Shown here one piece after another: positions 35,207 to 46,899 of a stretch of 64,000 bases of DNA. The stretch covers positions 13,283,057 to 13,347,056 of the forward strand of contig NC_058143.1 of the NCBI RefSeq assembly GCF_011075055.1, read 5' to 3'. The stretch comes from Mangifera indica (lineage: Eukaryota > Streptophyta > Magnoliopsida > Sapindales > Anacardiaceae). Position 1 is the stretch's first letter. Each line of letters opens with the position of its first letter. The position numbers and the translations under genes were made by a program. A model generated the notes under the pieces. The model searched no databases, was not told where the DNA came from, and was given only the letters and a program-made list of their open reading frames with translations.

Positions 35207-36746
35207 TTCTGAGTTCAACCCCCACAGCACACCACAACAATGAATGGCTCTTCACTTCTCTCCCTTTGATTACACTCAATATCTGGAGATTGAAAATGAA
35301 GAAACTTAAGAAATTGAACAGAAAGACAGATTATTTTCCTTAAAGGAAACTGCTTAGAGATTCTTAAGAAATGAAGACTAGTACATTCTTGTTTTCTCTC
35401 AAGCTATTTTCCTGAGAAACAAACGGATAGTTGAAGCATAATGAATGGAACTGCACTGTAATTTAAGTAAAAGACATGATCTGATTCAGAAAGCCAAGAA
35501 CTAGAAATTCAATAAGTAGAAGAACAAAAACAGTGAATGTGAAACTGAATTTAATAAAGTAAAAGACACAAAAAAGCTAGGAATCGGATAGACATTACAG
35601 AGAATATTCAATCTGACATGGTATTTCAAATAACTCATCGTCTAGAATTCGGTAGAAGTAAACAAAAAAAATATCATATACACAGGACATTCATTTAACT
35701 TAAACGGGCCGATTTGGAAATGCTCTATTCGCTTAACATAGCGTTGATATATTTCTTCTATTATCTTCTTTTCCATTGACTCAGTAACCAAACTGAAGTT
35801 GACCCCTTTGTTTGTTTGCCGAGAAAATGAAGGAAAAAATAATTTTCAGACAAAAGTTTATCATAAGAGGTTAAATATCCGGAATCAAAGCAATGCTCTG
35901 TTACAGAGCAGAGACAATGAAAGAAAATGAAATAATTCAAGTTAGTCCCCCCAAAAAAAATCAATCTTCAGGAAGTCTGAGTTGCATAAACGTACTAAAT
36001 CTCTTGAATCATAATCAAACTTTCGAAAATCAAATAAAAAACGTAATATGTGAAGGTCAAACTTTTTATTCTATTCTGCCTGTCCGATAACTTTCTCGGA
36101 AACCAAACAAACCAGAAGAAGGAAAGTTTTGACACAAGCTAAAAACAACCCACCTGAGCTTTCAGTCTATTACGTACGAAGATAATGGAAAAAAAAAAAA
36201 AAAAACCTTCCCTTCCCGTTTTAACTTTTCCTTAATTTTCTCAGCAACCAAACAAGACCCTTAAATCAAAACAAACTTAAAAAAAGAAACACTTTTTCAG
36301 TTCCAAGCAAGACCTTGAAGGAAGAAACCAGATCAGAGAGCAGAAGTATGACGAAGGTGGCGTGAAGCGGACGTCAGCTGCCGGAAACTGACGCAGAAGT
36401 GAGGAATGGCGGTGAGATTTCCAGAGAGAAAATCCAGAGAAAGACTATAATCCATGATGAAAAGAAGCTTTGTTGGGTTGTGTTTCTATCTTTTTATGTG
36501 TGGAGCAGAAAACAAAGGCAAGTCTTTCTCTGTACATACAATTACAAATACACAAACCACTATTTGTCAGCTCTGCTTCTGCTTAAAAATGCTTTTCAAC
36601 CAAAACAGCTTTCCAACTTTTCTACTTTCTACTGGCATGTATTGTATACTTCACTTCCTATTCATGGTATGGTTAGTTATTTTTATTCAGGTCAATTACA
36701 TGTCAATCCATAACTTTTTGTAAATTTAATCTTCAGCTAAAAAATT
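35207..36746. other. PP2C upstream region
   Basis: Probably 5' UTR and promoter of the PP2C gene. A GC-richer stretch at about 36290-36420 (on the minus strand with CT-rich runs) may be the first exon. A poly-A run lies at 36189-36204. No other gene seen. Confidence 0.45.
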
Positions 36747-36838
36747 ATGAGTAATACTATACGTATAAATAAATTATACAAACTTATTCTTATAATCTAA
36801 TATGATTAGCATTGGATTAGATGATTTTAAAATGATAG
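36747..36838. repeat. Partial MITE, same ~170-bp family
   Basis: GAGTAATACTATACGTATAA..TGGATTAGATGATTTTAAAA matches the end and centre of the family. The copy stops where the 36839-37276 element begins. Confidence 0.55.
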
Positions 36839-37276
36839 CATAGTTTTTGAAACCAGATCGGATATCAACTTGCTAGAGAAAGCAGTTTGGTCTAATCAAT
36901 GATCAGATCGGTTGACCCGTAGTTAGATCAGTTAACTATTCAAAAATAATATTTAAAATTTTTGTATAATTTATCATTAAATATATAATTTGATTTATTT
37001 AACAGTTAAATAATTTTGGTTTGATGGTGTTTATATATTCAAATGTGATAAATAAGATCTTGGGTTCAAGCTTTTAATGAATTTTTGAAAAAAATAATTT
37101 TTTATATTAATCGATTCAATTGAAGAATTCGAACGATTTACTCCAGTTAAATCCAATTCAATTCAGTTTAATTGCAAAAAAAAGAAAGATTTTTAGGTGA
37201 ATTGGATCCAATTTGACTAATAGTTAATAGTTTAACTAGTCGAACCGACTAATCTAATCGGGTTTTTTAAACTATG
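36839..37276. mobile_element. hAT-like MITE (438 bp) with CATAGTTT termini
   Basis: Left CATAGTTTTTGAAACCAGATCGG and right CCGACTAATCTAATCGGGTTTTTTAAACTATG are imperfect inverse ends. Flanking 8-mers AATGATAG and CGTAATAG agree at 5 of 8 bases, so a decayed target duplication is possible. No coding capacity. Confidence 0.6.
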
Positions 37277-39134
37277 CGTAATAGAAAAAATAAACAATTG
37301 TATTATTTAATTATAAATTATTTAAAGATTAAAAACTAACACAACAATCCCAATTTGTTATCTATTCATAATGAAAGTTAGATAATATTTATAATTGTTT
37401 TTATTTTTTTCTTGTCCAACAAAATTCTAGAAAAATTAAGAAGTTTGACAAGTAAACAAACATTACTAGATATAATGGAGAATAAAAATAAAGGAAAAAA
37501 AAAAAAAGATAACTTCATCATTTCACCTATAAAAATTAGGTAATAAGTCATAAAACCAAACTTTCTTTACAAAGGGATGATTGATTGTGGTTACAGTGTT
37601 AGTTTTATGATTGTGGTTCGCATTGACAGTCCTTTCATAAAACCTCAGGGTGTCAATGGTAATATTCCCTTTGTGGTTCAAAAATTGTATTTGTGCTTCC
37701 GTGTGTCAGTTTTTTCTAAAAGTCCTTTTCAGCTTTCGTAGTTTCGATTTTCAACATATAATTTGTTTTTTTTTTTAATTTTCTATTTAAATTAAATTCA
37801 TTTTAATTTGTCCAGCAATAAGGTCAACAATCATACAATGAGAGAGAGCTTTTTCCTTATGTAAATCAATTTTAAGCCACGAATTTTCCTATTCTTAAAA
37901 TAAATTTCTAATAATGAGGAGGCAGACACAGGAGGTCAACAATGGTTTTCTGACCCTTTTATGTTTGAAAATTTTAAATTAACCCCCTTTGTATAAAAAA
38001 TTTAGTATTTTAATACCTTTTAATTTTGAAAAATTACTGATTTAATATATTTAAAATATCAAAATAATTTTTTAAATTTTATTATTTTTAAATTGATCTT
38101 CTATATTTTTATTTTTATTCAATTTTATTAATCAAATAAACTCATTTGGTGGCCAAATCATCATGAAATTCAACTATGTCATATAAAAAAAATAAAAAAC
38201 TATATATTATTTCATGGGGTCATAATTATAATTATAACATAATGTTTTATGAATTAATATCATTAGCCACTATACACATGGCTAATTACATACTAAATGC
38301 TCCTTCTATGGACCGACCCGGTCCAAATTTATAAATTAATTGGATAATTAAAATTAATTTTAGTACTCAAGTAGGGCCAAGGTGAGGTGAAGATTAGGAC
38401 AAATAAAACTAATAAAACTAGTAATGGGGTGGCTTTAAAATTATTAAGTTATTTGATACCTAAATTTTCTAACCTTTTTTACCATTTTGGTGCCATTATT
38501 TTATTTTAAGAATACTAAAACTAACCCATGAGGCCATAGCATTAAAATAATAGTTGAAATTGATTTTGTTCCACTACATTACTAATTTAATACCTAATCT
38601 TATGTTTAGGGTTCACTAATGCTAGATTACTGACTCATTAGGGCTAATACAATAATAATATATATCTAATAGGTCATTATCGGCTGACCCATACTAGTAA
38701 TATCTCCAATGATTATTCGTTGATGAAATTATCTATATAAATAATTTAGGATTTCTCGAAAACACTTTCATTTTTCTTTCACGGCATTATTAATTTATAC
38801 GATAACAATATCTCTTTTTTTTTTAAATTAAAGAGATTAAATTTTTTATATTTTCTTTCAATTTAAAGTATTAAACTTTCATTATTTTTTATTACAAGTA
38901 TTAAACTAATTATTTTACTTCTAAAGCAAAATAAAATAAACAATTATAATTGTATTTGTTCAATGCTTTTGATAAAAAAATATTGAAAGTTTGATTCACT
39001 GTATAAGAAAATATGAAAGTTTAGTTATTTGAATAGAAAATTTTGAAAATTAAATCCCTTTAATACAAAAAAAAAAGGGTTATATCGACTTTAATTTTGA
39101 AATCAAATGATTATTGCAAAATAAGTTTAAGAAC
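37277..39134. other. AT-rich intergenic DNA
   Basis: A direct repeat of GATTGTGGTT occurs at 37580-37620. Otherwise no gene, RNA or organised repeat supported. Confidence 0.4.
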
Positions 39135-39286
39135 AACAAAATTATATATACCCACTTTGGATACACAAATCGATATATAAATAAACATACACTTTCATGT
39201 GTGTCATCATATGATTGGTTGATTTTGAATTAAAGATAAAATAATATCAATTATATAACTAAAATTGGTACGTATAATATTACTCG
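39135..39286. repeat. ~150-bp MITE, same family
   Basis: CAACAAAATTATATATACCC at the left and GGTACGTATAATATTACTCG at the right. The core is TCATCATATGATTGG. Confidence 0.6.
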
Positions 39287-39724
39287 TTTAAGAGACTAAA
39301 AAGAAAAACCCAAAATTTTCAAATTTTGGGAAGAGTATGAGTTGGAAAGACATGGGAAAATATCAATATGAAAATGAAAGAGGAAAGAACCAAATTGAGA
39401 TCCAAATATCAGGGGAAATTAGGTTTGAATACGAAAACATCACATGTATAATTTGTGATAAGAAGGAGACATTGTTGTGTAAATGTTTCTTCATTTGCCT
39501 TATCTTGTTGTTTGTCTTGTCATTCCAATCTCTACTTTTTTCTATTGTCTTTTATGATCAAAGAATTCAACATTATCTTCAATAAAGGGGAAAGACATAG
39601 TGTCAAATAATTTATCATATAATTCATAAATCATGTACATCATTATACCAATTATGGATCTTCTTTTGTTATAAAATTAATAAAATAACTCTAAAAAATA
39701 ATTAAAATCTTAAATATTTTTAAT

Positions 39725-39903
39725 CAATAAAACTATGTATACATTTTTTAGTACACAATTTGTATACACAGATGAAGTGTTATCATGTGATTGGATGTTT
39801 TTTATCATATGATGACATATGTTTTAAAATCATCTAATTACACGATGACACTTACTGTATACATGAACTGTGTATCAAAAATAGGTACACATAACATTGC
39901 TCA
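39725..39903. repeat. ~179-bp MITE with 8-bp flanking duplication
   Basis: CAATAAAACTATGTATAC to ACATAACATTGCTCA, flanked on both sides by TTTTTAAT (39717-39724 and 39904-39911). It is the closest relative of the 18.6-kb copy, with long identical blocks such as AGATGAAGTGTTATCATGTG. Confidence 0.75.
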
Positions 39904-41737
39904 TTTTTAATATGAGTTTATTTATTAAATTTGTTTGAAAGCTTTAGGGATTGATAAAAATAATCTTAAATTCAACATTATTGCCTACCAAACAATGATA
40001 ATGCAATGGTTTATCAATTTGATTATGTTTTTTTTTTTATTAGTAAATAATTTTTTAGGGTTTCACAAATATAAAAGAGGTTTAATCTTAATTTTTTATT
40101 TGAAAGTTTTAATATTTTACCATACTATTAATTTTTTATTATGTTATAATAAGGCTAATAATGTACAAAATTTGAATGTTCTACTGGAAACCCTAGATGA
40201 AAAATCCTAATATAGGTTCATCAAAATAGGCTTAAATATGATATTAACACCATCCATATACATTTCTCTATCAAGTTATACAAATACCCATTAAGCCAAT
40301 GAAAATTCCTTGGTATTTATAATATGGGTGCATTATTAAATTGGTTTTATGTGGGGCTCATGAAATGTCAAGATCAAGATTGCCAAATTCCACATTACGA
40401 GGCAGGGAACCAATTGACCCCATGATTTTTATTAGGGTCAATCGGACTCTTTCTCACGTTGTGATTCATGTCTCCTTCTAGGTGGGATGACCCATCACAT
40501 TTATTGGATCCCCATCCTATCCTTTGATTGTAACAAAAATATTAATAAAATTATATATACATATTTTTTAATATATAATTAAATATATAAATAATATATT
40601 ATTATATAATTAAATAATTTTAAATTAAAAATAAAATAATATTATAATATATTATATACATATACCCATTCATATTTTCAAAAGTGTTTCTGTATATCAT
40701 TACTCCGAAATTACCATGTGAATCTTTGTCACTCTGCTTGTTTTCACACTTAATTATCTGCCTCCTTTACACACGTGGTTCCATTGCCCACTCAAGACGG
40801 TATGATGAAGTCGGTGCAAAGCAAGGAGCATGGTCATCACACAGAGTGGAAGACACATCCAGCCACAATTTTAACAAATAAGAAGCTGACACATACACCC
40901 CAATAATAAAGGGGCGGTGCAGTGGATACTGACAAATTAATTTCCACTCAATCCATCCTTTCACGAGTCTCTGTTCTTATGGTTATGGGTTGGTGTTGAC
41001 TTCCAAGAACCTAGAGTAGAAGGAGTAATGAAGTTTCATGAGGAATCTAGGGTTTTTAATCCTAGCTTGCTTGCTGCAATTGGGTCGTACTGAAATTAGT
41101 AACTGGGATCGATATTTGTAGATCTCTAATGGGGTTATAATAGTTTTTAAACAGAGTAATCATGGTTGAATTATACAGATTATGTTGTTGGCTTATAATT
41201 GCATTATGAAGGTGGGTGATGCTTTGGAAAAATCTGTGATTGTTGACCCCTAGATAAGAAAATCCTATATAAAATTCGCCGCATTTTATCTACTGGATTC
41301 TTGAATCAAACAAATGTCTTTGGAGTTTGGAACACACAAGAGAATCAAAAACCAACATAAGAAATACGGATCTTCAGTTATAATAAAATTATACGAATAT
41401 ATTTTGAGTATATACAGATGATATATATCTCTATGTGATTAAATAATTTTGAATTAAAAATAAATTAATATTTAATCACATAATAAAATACATATATATT
41501 TATATATTCAAAATAAATACGTATAGTATTGCTCATTCTGATATTTGTTCCATCAATCCCAATCCTGCTAAAATAACAATGCAGAATAAGAAATACGTGC
41601 AGAACAAGAAGCAGAATAACAATCATGTGCAAAAACAAACACCCTGATTTTTGCCTACTTGTTGAGAGAACACAATCTAGACAAATATATGTATGCCAGT
41701 CTAGCCAGCCTTATTCTAACATGATAAAATTTATCAA
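39904..41737. other. Intergenic DNA with degraded MITE copies
   Basis: A diverged MITE copy lies at about 40541-40670 and a clearer one at 41378-41535 (TAATAAAATTATACGAATAT..GTATAGTATTGCTCA). About 40740-41350 is GC-richer but shows no coding frame I can support on either strand. Confidence 0.45.
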
Positions 41738-42558
41738 GGCCAAACAACTATTTCCCACCCAAGGTTTGATGTTTTCTCAAGTTTCCACCCTTTAACTATA
41801 GAAACACCAAACACCCACCCATGGCCGGTTAGATTTAACAAAACCCTAACGGTGGTAAGGGTAAAATCGTTATTTTCTCTATAATATTAAAAATAAACTA
41901 AAATATAATCTAATTTTGTCCTTCTAAACTTTAAAAACTAAAATTTTCCCCCAACCTAAATTTTAAAAAATCGCAGTTTCACCCTAGGGTTTCGTTTTGA
42001 AATCTCCGGCTTTATTGCCGACGGCCTCTTCCTCCCAAAGCATCCTCTCCTTCCGGTGATCTCTTTCCTCCCATTTGGACGTCCGATCGGAGTCAGAGAA
42101 GCCATGGAAGACGAAGTCTTCGTCTTCCCAGTCGTCGTCGTCTGATAAGATGATCGTCTTCCCAGTCGTCGTCGTCTGGGAAGACGAGTCATCTTCATCT
42201 GGGAAGACGATCGTCTTCCCAGACGATTTCTCTCTGCGTTGGATGTATAGTGCAAGAGTTGAAGGAGGCCGTCGGTGGAAGAGAAACCGTCGGGAGGGGA
42301 AGACGGCCGGTGATGACGCCGGAGAAAGTGAAAGGGTTTGGAAATAAACCCTAGGGGGGGAAATGTGATCTTTTCAAATTTAGTTTAGAGAAAAAATGTT
42401 AGTTTTTAAACTTTTAGGTAGGAAAATGAGATTAAATTTACCACCGTTAGAGTTTTGTTAAATCTAACTGATCATGGATGAGTGTTTGGTGTTTTTATAG
42501 TTAAAAGGTGAAAACTTGAGAAAACATCAAACCTTGGGTGAGAAATAGTCGTTTGGTC
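41738..42558. mobile_element. Mutator-like non-autonomous element (821 bp)
   Basis: The TIRs of about 115 bp start GGCCAAACAACTATTTC at the left and, inverted, GACCAAACGACTATTTC at the right. They continue through CCAAGGTTTGATGTTTTCTC and TAGATTTAACAAAA. Flanks ATTTATCAA (41729-41737) and ATTTATCGA (42559-42567) agree at 8 of 9 bases, as expected for a Mutator-type duplication. The core holds repeats of GTCTTCCCAGTCGTCGTCGT and the palindrome GGGAAGACGATCGTCTTCCC. No transposase. Confidence 0.9.
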
Positions 42559-43057
42559 ATTTATCGAACAGAAGAATCAATGCAGAAGAACAGCTGCAGT
42601 CGGACAGTACAATTCCACCCTACTTGCTAACTTTTAATTGCATAGAGTGGCGCTTGAATGAGTAGTTTAGTAGGATGTATCCGTATATGATATCAGTACT
42701 ACTGGTGCTGATATAACGATATTACCAATGTATATATCAGGAACATGGTCCAAAAGATACTTATTGACTATCTGGGGAAAGGCTCTAATAGCCATATTTG
42801 TCCATGTTCAATCTTAAAGGCTATCTGCCATAAATGAACAGAGAATATAGCTTTTATTTTCCAGAGGACATCAGGAATTCTAAAAGCTTAAATTTTGATG
42901 GACATTAAATAGATATCAACCATGAATTAAATATTCATAATAAAGATTCAACAGTTAAGAAATAATCCATTTTCTGCACGTCAATCTAGATTCTAAATTA
43001 CTTTGGTGCCTTTTCCTGTGAGTGAACCTTCTGCATTGAGTTGTATCCTTCATGTGA
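42559..43057. other. Intergenic DNA left of the exon-like pair
   Basis: No gene supported. The bases just left of 43058 could be the 3' UTR of the minus-strand fragment. Confidence 0.4.
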
Positions 43058-43335
43058 TCAGCTTGATACTGTCTCAGTAGCTACAAAAGACTCATGATAG
43101 AGGCTGTCAAGGCTGTTAATGTTCCTACGTACCCATGCTTGCAAGATTGCCTGAAACCAGAAGGGCTTGTTGATACATATTAACGTAACCATAATGGATA
43201 GAGTGAGCTGGAGTAGTAAAAACCTCTTACCTCATTGTCAGGTTGAATAAAGAGTTCACCGATAAACTGATAGATGGTCTCAGCTTGAAAACTAAGGTCC
43301 CTCAGGTGCTGGGTGTCAATCTTTAAGTTGGCACT
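43058..43335 (-). pseudogene. Two exon-like pieces of an unidentified gene
   Basis: On the minus strand, 43335-43231 encodes about 35 residues ending HLRDLSFQAETIYQFIGELF and IQPDNE, followed by a GTAAGAGG donor. After an 80-base intron with a CAG acceptor, 43150-43058 encodes AILQAWVRRNINSLDSLYHE, then SFVATETVSS and a stop. Splice borders and phase fit a real 3' end of a gene. No upstream exons could be found in the adjacent 2.5 kb, so it is either a relic or the last exons of a gene whose earlier exons I could not detect. Family not recognised. Confidence 0.45.
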
Positions 43336-43587
43336 TCATCAGCAAATTATGGCTACGGTTGTCTCTGCAGAATACTCTTGTAACCTGGATGAAAATAAGA
43401 AATATTTACCTCTGATTTTAAATATATTAATGTAATATGTAAATATAAAAAGTGATACATGAGCCAATTACCCATGTTCTGATATCAGCAAAACCAACGT
43501 AATTATTAGAACTGTTGACCTGATCCCAGTATTAATCTCACTTAGCTTCTAAATCAGATATAATAGAAAAGATTTTTATTTAGAAAT

Positions 43588-44040
43588 GGTATAAATGTCA
43601 TTTGTTGGCACCAACTGAACATAATTACCTGGTGAAAAGGAAACCTATTTTGATTATACTGGTTTTGTTGACATCTATGTTGACATGATACTAATATCCA
43701 AAGCACTGTCTGTCTATCAACAGATAATCTCACTTGTAATAAAAAAGATTACCATAGAGGAAGGGCAGAAATATCATTTGTTGGCACTGAAGAAAGATAG
43801 TTCCCTGGTTAAAAGGAAACCTGATTGGAAATTAATGGTTTTGTGGGCATCCATGTTGAACAGTAAACTGTAAACTACCTTTCAACAACTAATCTTTGCT
43901 TAACATCTGAATCATGTACAATCGAAAGGATACCATCCAGAGATATTATAAATATCAATAGCAGGCATCGACTGAAGATATTTTCCTGGTCAAAAGGAAA
44001 TCTAACTGGATAATAATGGCTTCGTTGACATCCAGGATAA
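43588..44040. repeat. Three diverged tandem units of ~180 bp
   Basis: Units near 43588-43690, 43762-43860 and 43945-44040 share, in order, AAATRTCATTTGTTGGCAC-like, TTMCCTGGTNAAAAGGAAA-like and GGTTTTGTTGACATCYATG-like blocks. Spacing is about 175-183 bp. No reading frame is conserved between them. Confidence 0.7.
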
Positions 44041-46258
44041 ATAGTTATTGTTACTAGAGAACTGAAAACTGCATTTCAACAAATTGCTTCTGACATGATG
44101 AAACATCAAAACAACTAATGTGACATCCAAGACAGAAAATTATTCAGCACTTCACCTTAGATTTATCCATAATCTTTTTTTGTTCTCTTCTATCTTGAAT
44201 CTTCTTTCTTTGTCCTAAGACCGAAAGTGGTACATATAAATTAAAAAAAGAATCAAATCACACCATATGACTCAACCATTAGGAATGGTCAGCACTCCAA
44301 AAATGAAGCAGCTGTTTATGCAACACATCAATATGTGACAAAGATAAAAAATAAAAATTTGGGATATTCAATTGACAACGCCCTTCCTTGGTGCCAAGTC
44401 AACAAACTTTTAAACACTTGACATCCACCACAAGGCCCTTGTATGCCCATCATTAACCAAACAATCCAACTATACTACTGCTGTTATTTATTACCAGACC
44501 CACCAACCCATCTCCTCCCTAACTTGCGCCTTATTTCATCCTCGAGCATATTACCACACTACACTTGTAAGATCATCAACAACATGTCCTCTGCACACTT
44601 GCATTTGTAGCAATAACATTGTTATAATCTTCATGAAAAACTAGAATTTAGCTCAACTATGTTACCACAACTCAAAATCCGAAAAAAGAAAAATATTCTA
44701 AAGAATAACAGAACTCTAATATCACAGCTCAGGAATTCCAATAAGAAATCTAGAACCACAAATGGATCTTTCCTATATCTTCACCAGCAAACTCAAAAAC
44801 CTTAATAGTTAGGAAATTTGTAAATGTAAATATCCAATTAAGCAAACTCAAGGGGATTTGCACCCTTGACTTATCAGTTGAAAACAAGGGCTTTAATCTA
44901 AAAGTCTAACCCTTGGTGTTTGGAAGAACTTATTCAGTAGTGCTAGTATTATTCAAAAACGTATATATTAGACAATATATGCACAGGTGAAAACAAGAGA
45001 TGTACTTAAAATAGAGGTGTACTAAATTTTCAAGAGAAGAAGTCTTACTTCCCAGTAACTCTTAGCTAAGCCCCTTCCTCGAAGTATTGAGAAGATGGTT
45101 TTGGCTCTGGTAAAGTAACCAAAGCCCCAGATTGTACAGGCCAGTATGCCATCAAACTGCTACTGACTCATTCACAGAACATCCAAAACGAAAAAGAAAA
45201 AGAAAAAGGCCCTGCAAGCCACACTCCACACACACCAAACTAACTTAAGATATCAATCAGAAAAACGGCCCAAGATACAATCTTCATCATACACAAAGCG
45301 AAACAACTGTTTCAATTTTTTACCCCTCCTTTCGATAACTCAGAAGTTCCCCAAACTCCCTTAGTTATGTCAAGTTCAAAGGTGAGACCCCGTCAAAGCT
45401 TATAACTTCTAAAATACTCACACCATTTCACTAATACAACAGATTACTAAGCTCAAAAGCTGAATTTCCTTACATTATCATTCATAGTAATGCTTTATAT
45501 AGTTTATCACTGTGCAGAGCATCTAAACAGCCACAATGACTGAAAGTACTAATTATCCACTATTTCCATCATAAAAACTTGCAAAAAGGAATTGAACAAC
45601 TCATTGGTGAACGATAATTCATGGTCCAGTTACACCCAGATAAAAAAAAAAAATTAAAACATAACTATATACAAGTTTCCTTGAGGCATATAATCAAACA
45701 CCTTACACAGTTACACGAAATCAAAGTTGAATAATACCAAGGTAAAGAAATCACTCTAATGAAGCTAAACAATCATTAATTCTTTCACACCAACCCAACA
45801 AAATGGTTCAAAATTTACTTCATCAGTTACCCAGAAACTAAGCTAAACTAAACAATAACTCACGGGCAAGTCAAACTAGCATAAAAATCAAATTAGTGTT
45901 TCTTTCTTCTTCTTGGCACTCCATCAACCTCCCTACCATCTCAAATTTGATTTAATTTTGTTCACACCCCACCATCCAAAAATCCATCTAATTTTCTTTT
46001 ATTCCAGTATATCATGAATTGTGGTTTGCTTTTTTAGTAGTTGAATTTAGTATTGTCGATGCTAGCAAGGGGTCGCGGTGGTGTTGTCATGTTGATTGTT
46101 TTGTGATTTTTAAACTAACAAATACAATACTTTCATATGTATATAACATTAAAATCGCCGAGATTTATCCTGAACTTTTCTACAACTCCTTACAACAAAG
46201 CAGTGCACACGGAGGCAGCCCTTTTAAATGTTTTTATATCTATTTATAAATATTAAAA
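44041..46258. other. Intergenic DNA
   Basis: Moderately AT-rich with long polypyrimidine or polypurine runs. No coding frame, tRNA or clear repeat supported. It could contain intron or UTR of the unidentified minus-strand fragment. Confidence 0.4.
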
Positions 46259-46540
46259 TGTTATAAATATAATGAAATAAATGGGAAAATGATTGAATTG
46301 TTATGATTTTATTAAGGCAAAGCCACGGCAGAAGTAAGAAAGAATCAAGAAGAAGCAAGAAGAAAAAGCAAGAAATGTGTGTATATTACATGAAGAGAGG
46401 GGGGGTATTTATAGGAGAATTGCCACCCCTCCAGTAAAAATAGTTTCTTCCAAGCTAAGTTTCTAAAGCAATTAATGCATTCTCATTGCCTTTTGGCCAA
46501 AGTCAACAATATGGGGTGGAAAAATCCACTATCTGCAACA
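46259..46540 (-). repeat. 3' LTR of the copia element
   Basis: A 282-bp repeat, TGTTATAAAT to CTGCAACA, near-identical to the 53-kb LTR. Confidence 0.95.
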
Positions 46541-46899
46541 CTCCCTTTTGGATTTTCACCACTTACAGATAATTATATTAACTTTACTAAGGAAAAACCC
46601 AGTGGGATAAAAACTAAAGTAAAGGAACATAATTATTAAATATTCTATAAGTTGGCATTGGACGTGCTTAAACTGCCTCATTAAAACCCTTACTAGGAAA
46701 ACCCAGTGGGACAAAACCTAGTGAAGGGAAAAAGAGTACAGTGCACCTTTTATCCAATATTTGATAAACTTCAAAATTTTGTTTGATGAATGCTCCCCCT
46801 GATGAATGGTCCCCCTCTTTGTAGTAGGATTAACTTAGTTGCTTGTTGAGCCGCCGTATACCGATGTTATACACTAACTTCTCAAATGTTGATGTCGGT

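Noticed and set aside
35207..35230. Upstream in-frame extension of the PP2C protein (starts with GTG)
   Set aside because: Plant translation needs ATG; the first ATG at 35206 gives the conserved MGHFSS N-terminus with the myristoylation site.
39337..39585. 82-codon plus-strand frame starting MSWKDMGKYQYENERG
   Set aside because: It lies in AT-rich DNA next to MITEs, has no recognisable domain, no splice context and no conserved features.
42075..42347. Ser/Val-rich frames around GTCTTCCCAGTCGTC
   Set aside because: Repeats of the Mutator-like element core, no domain.
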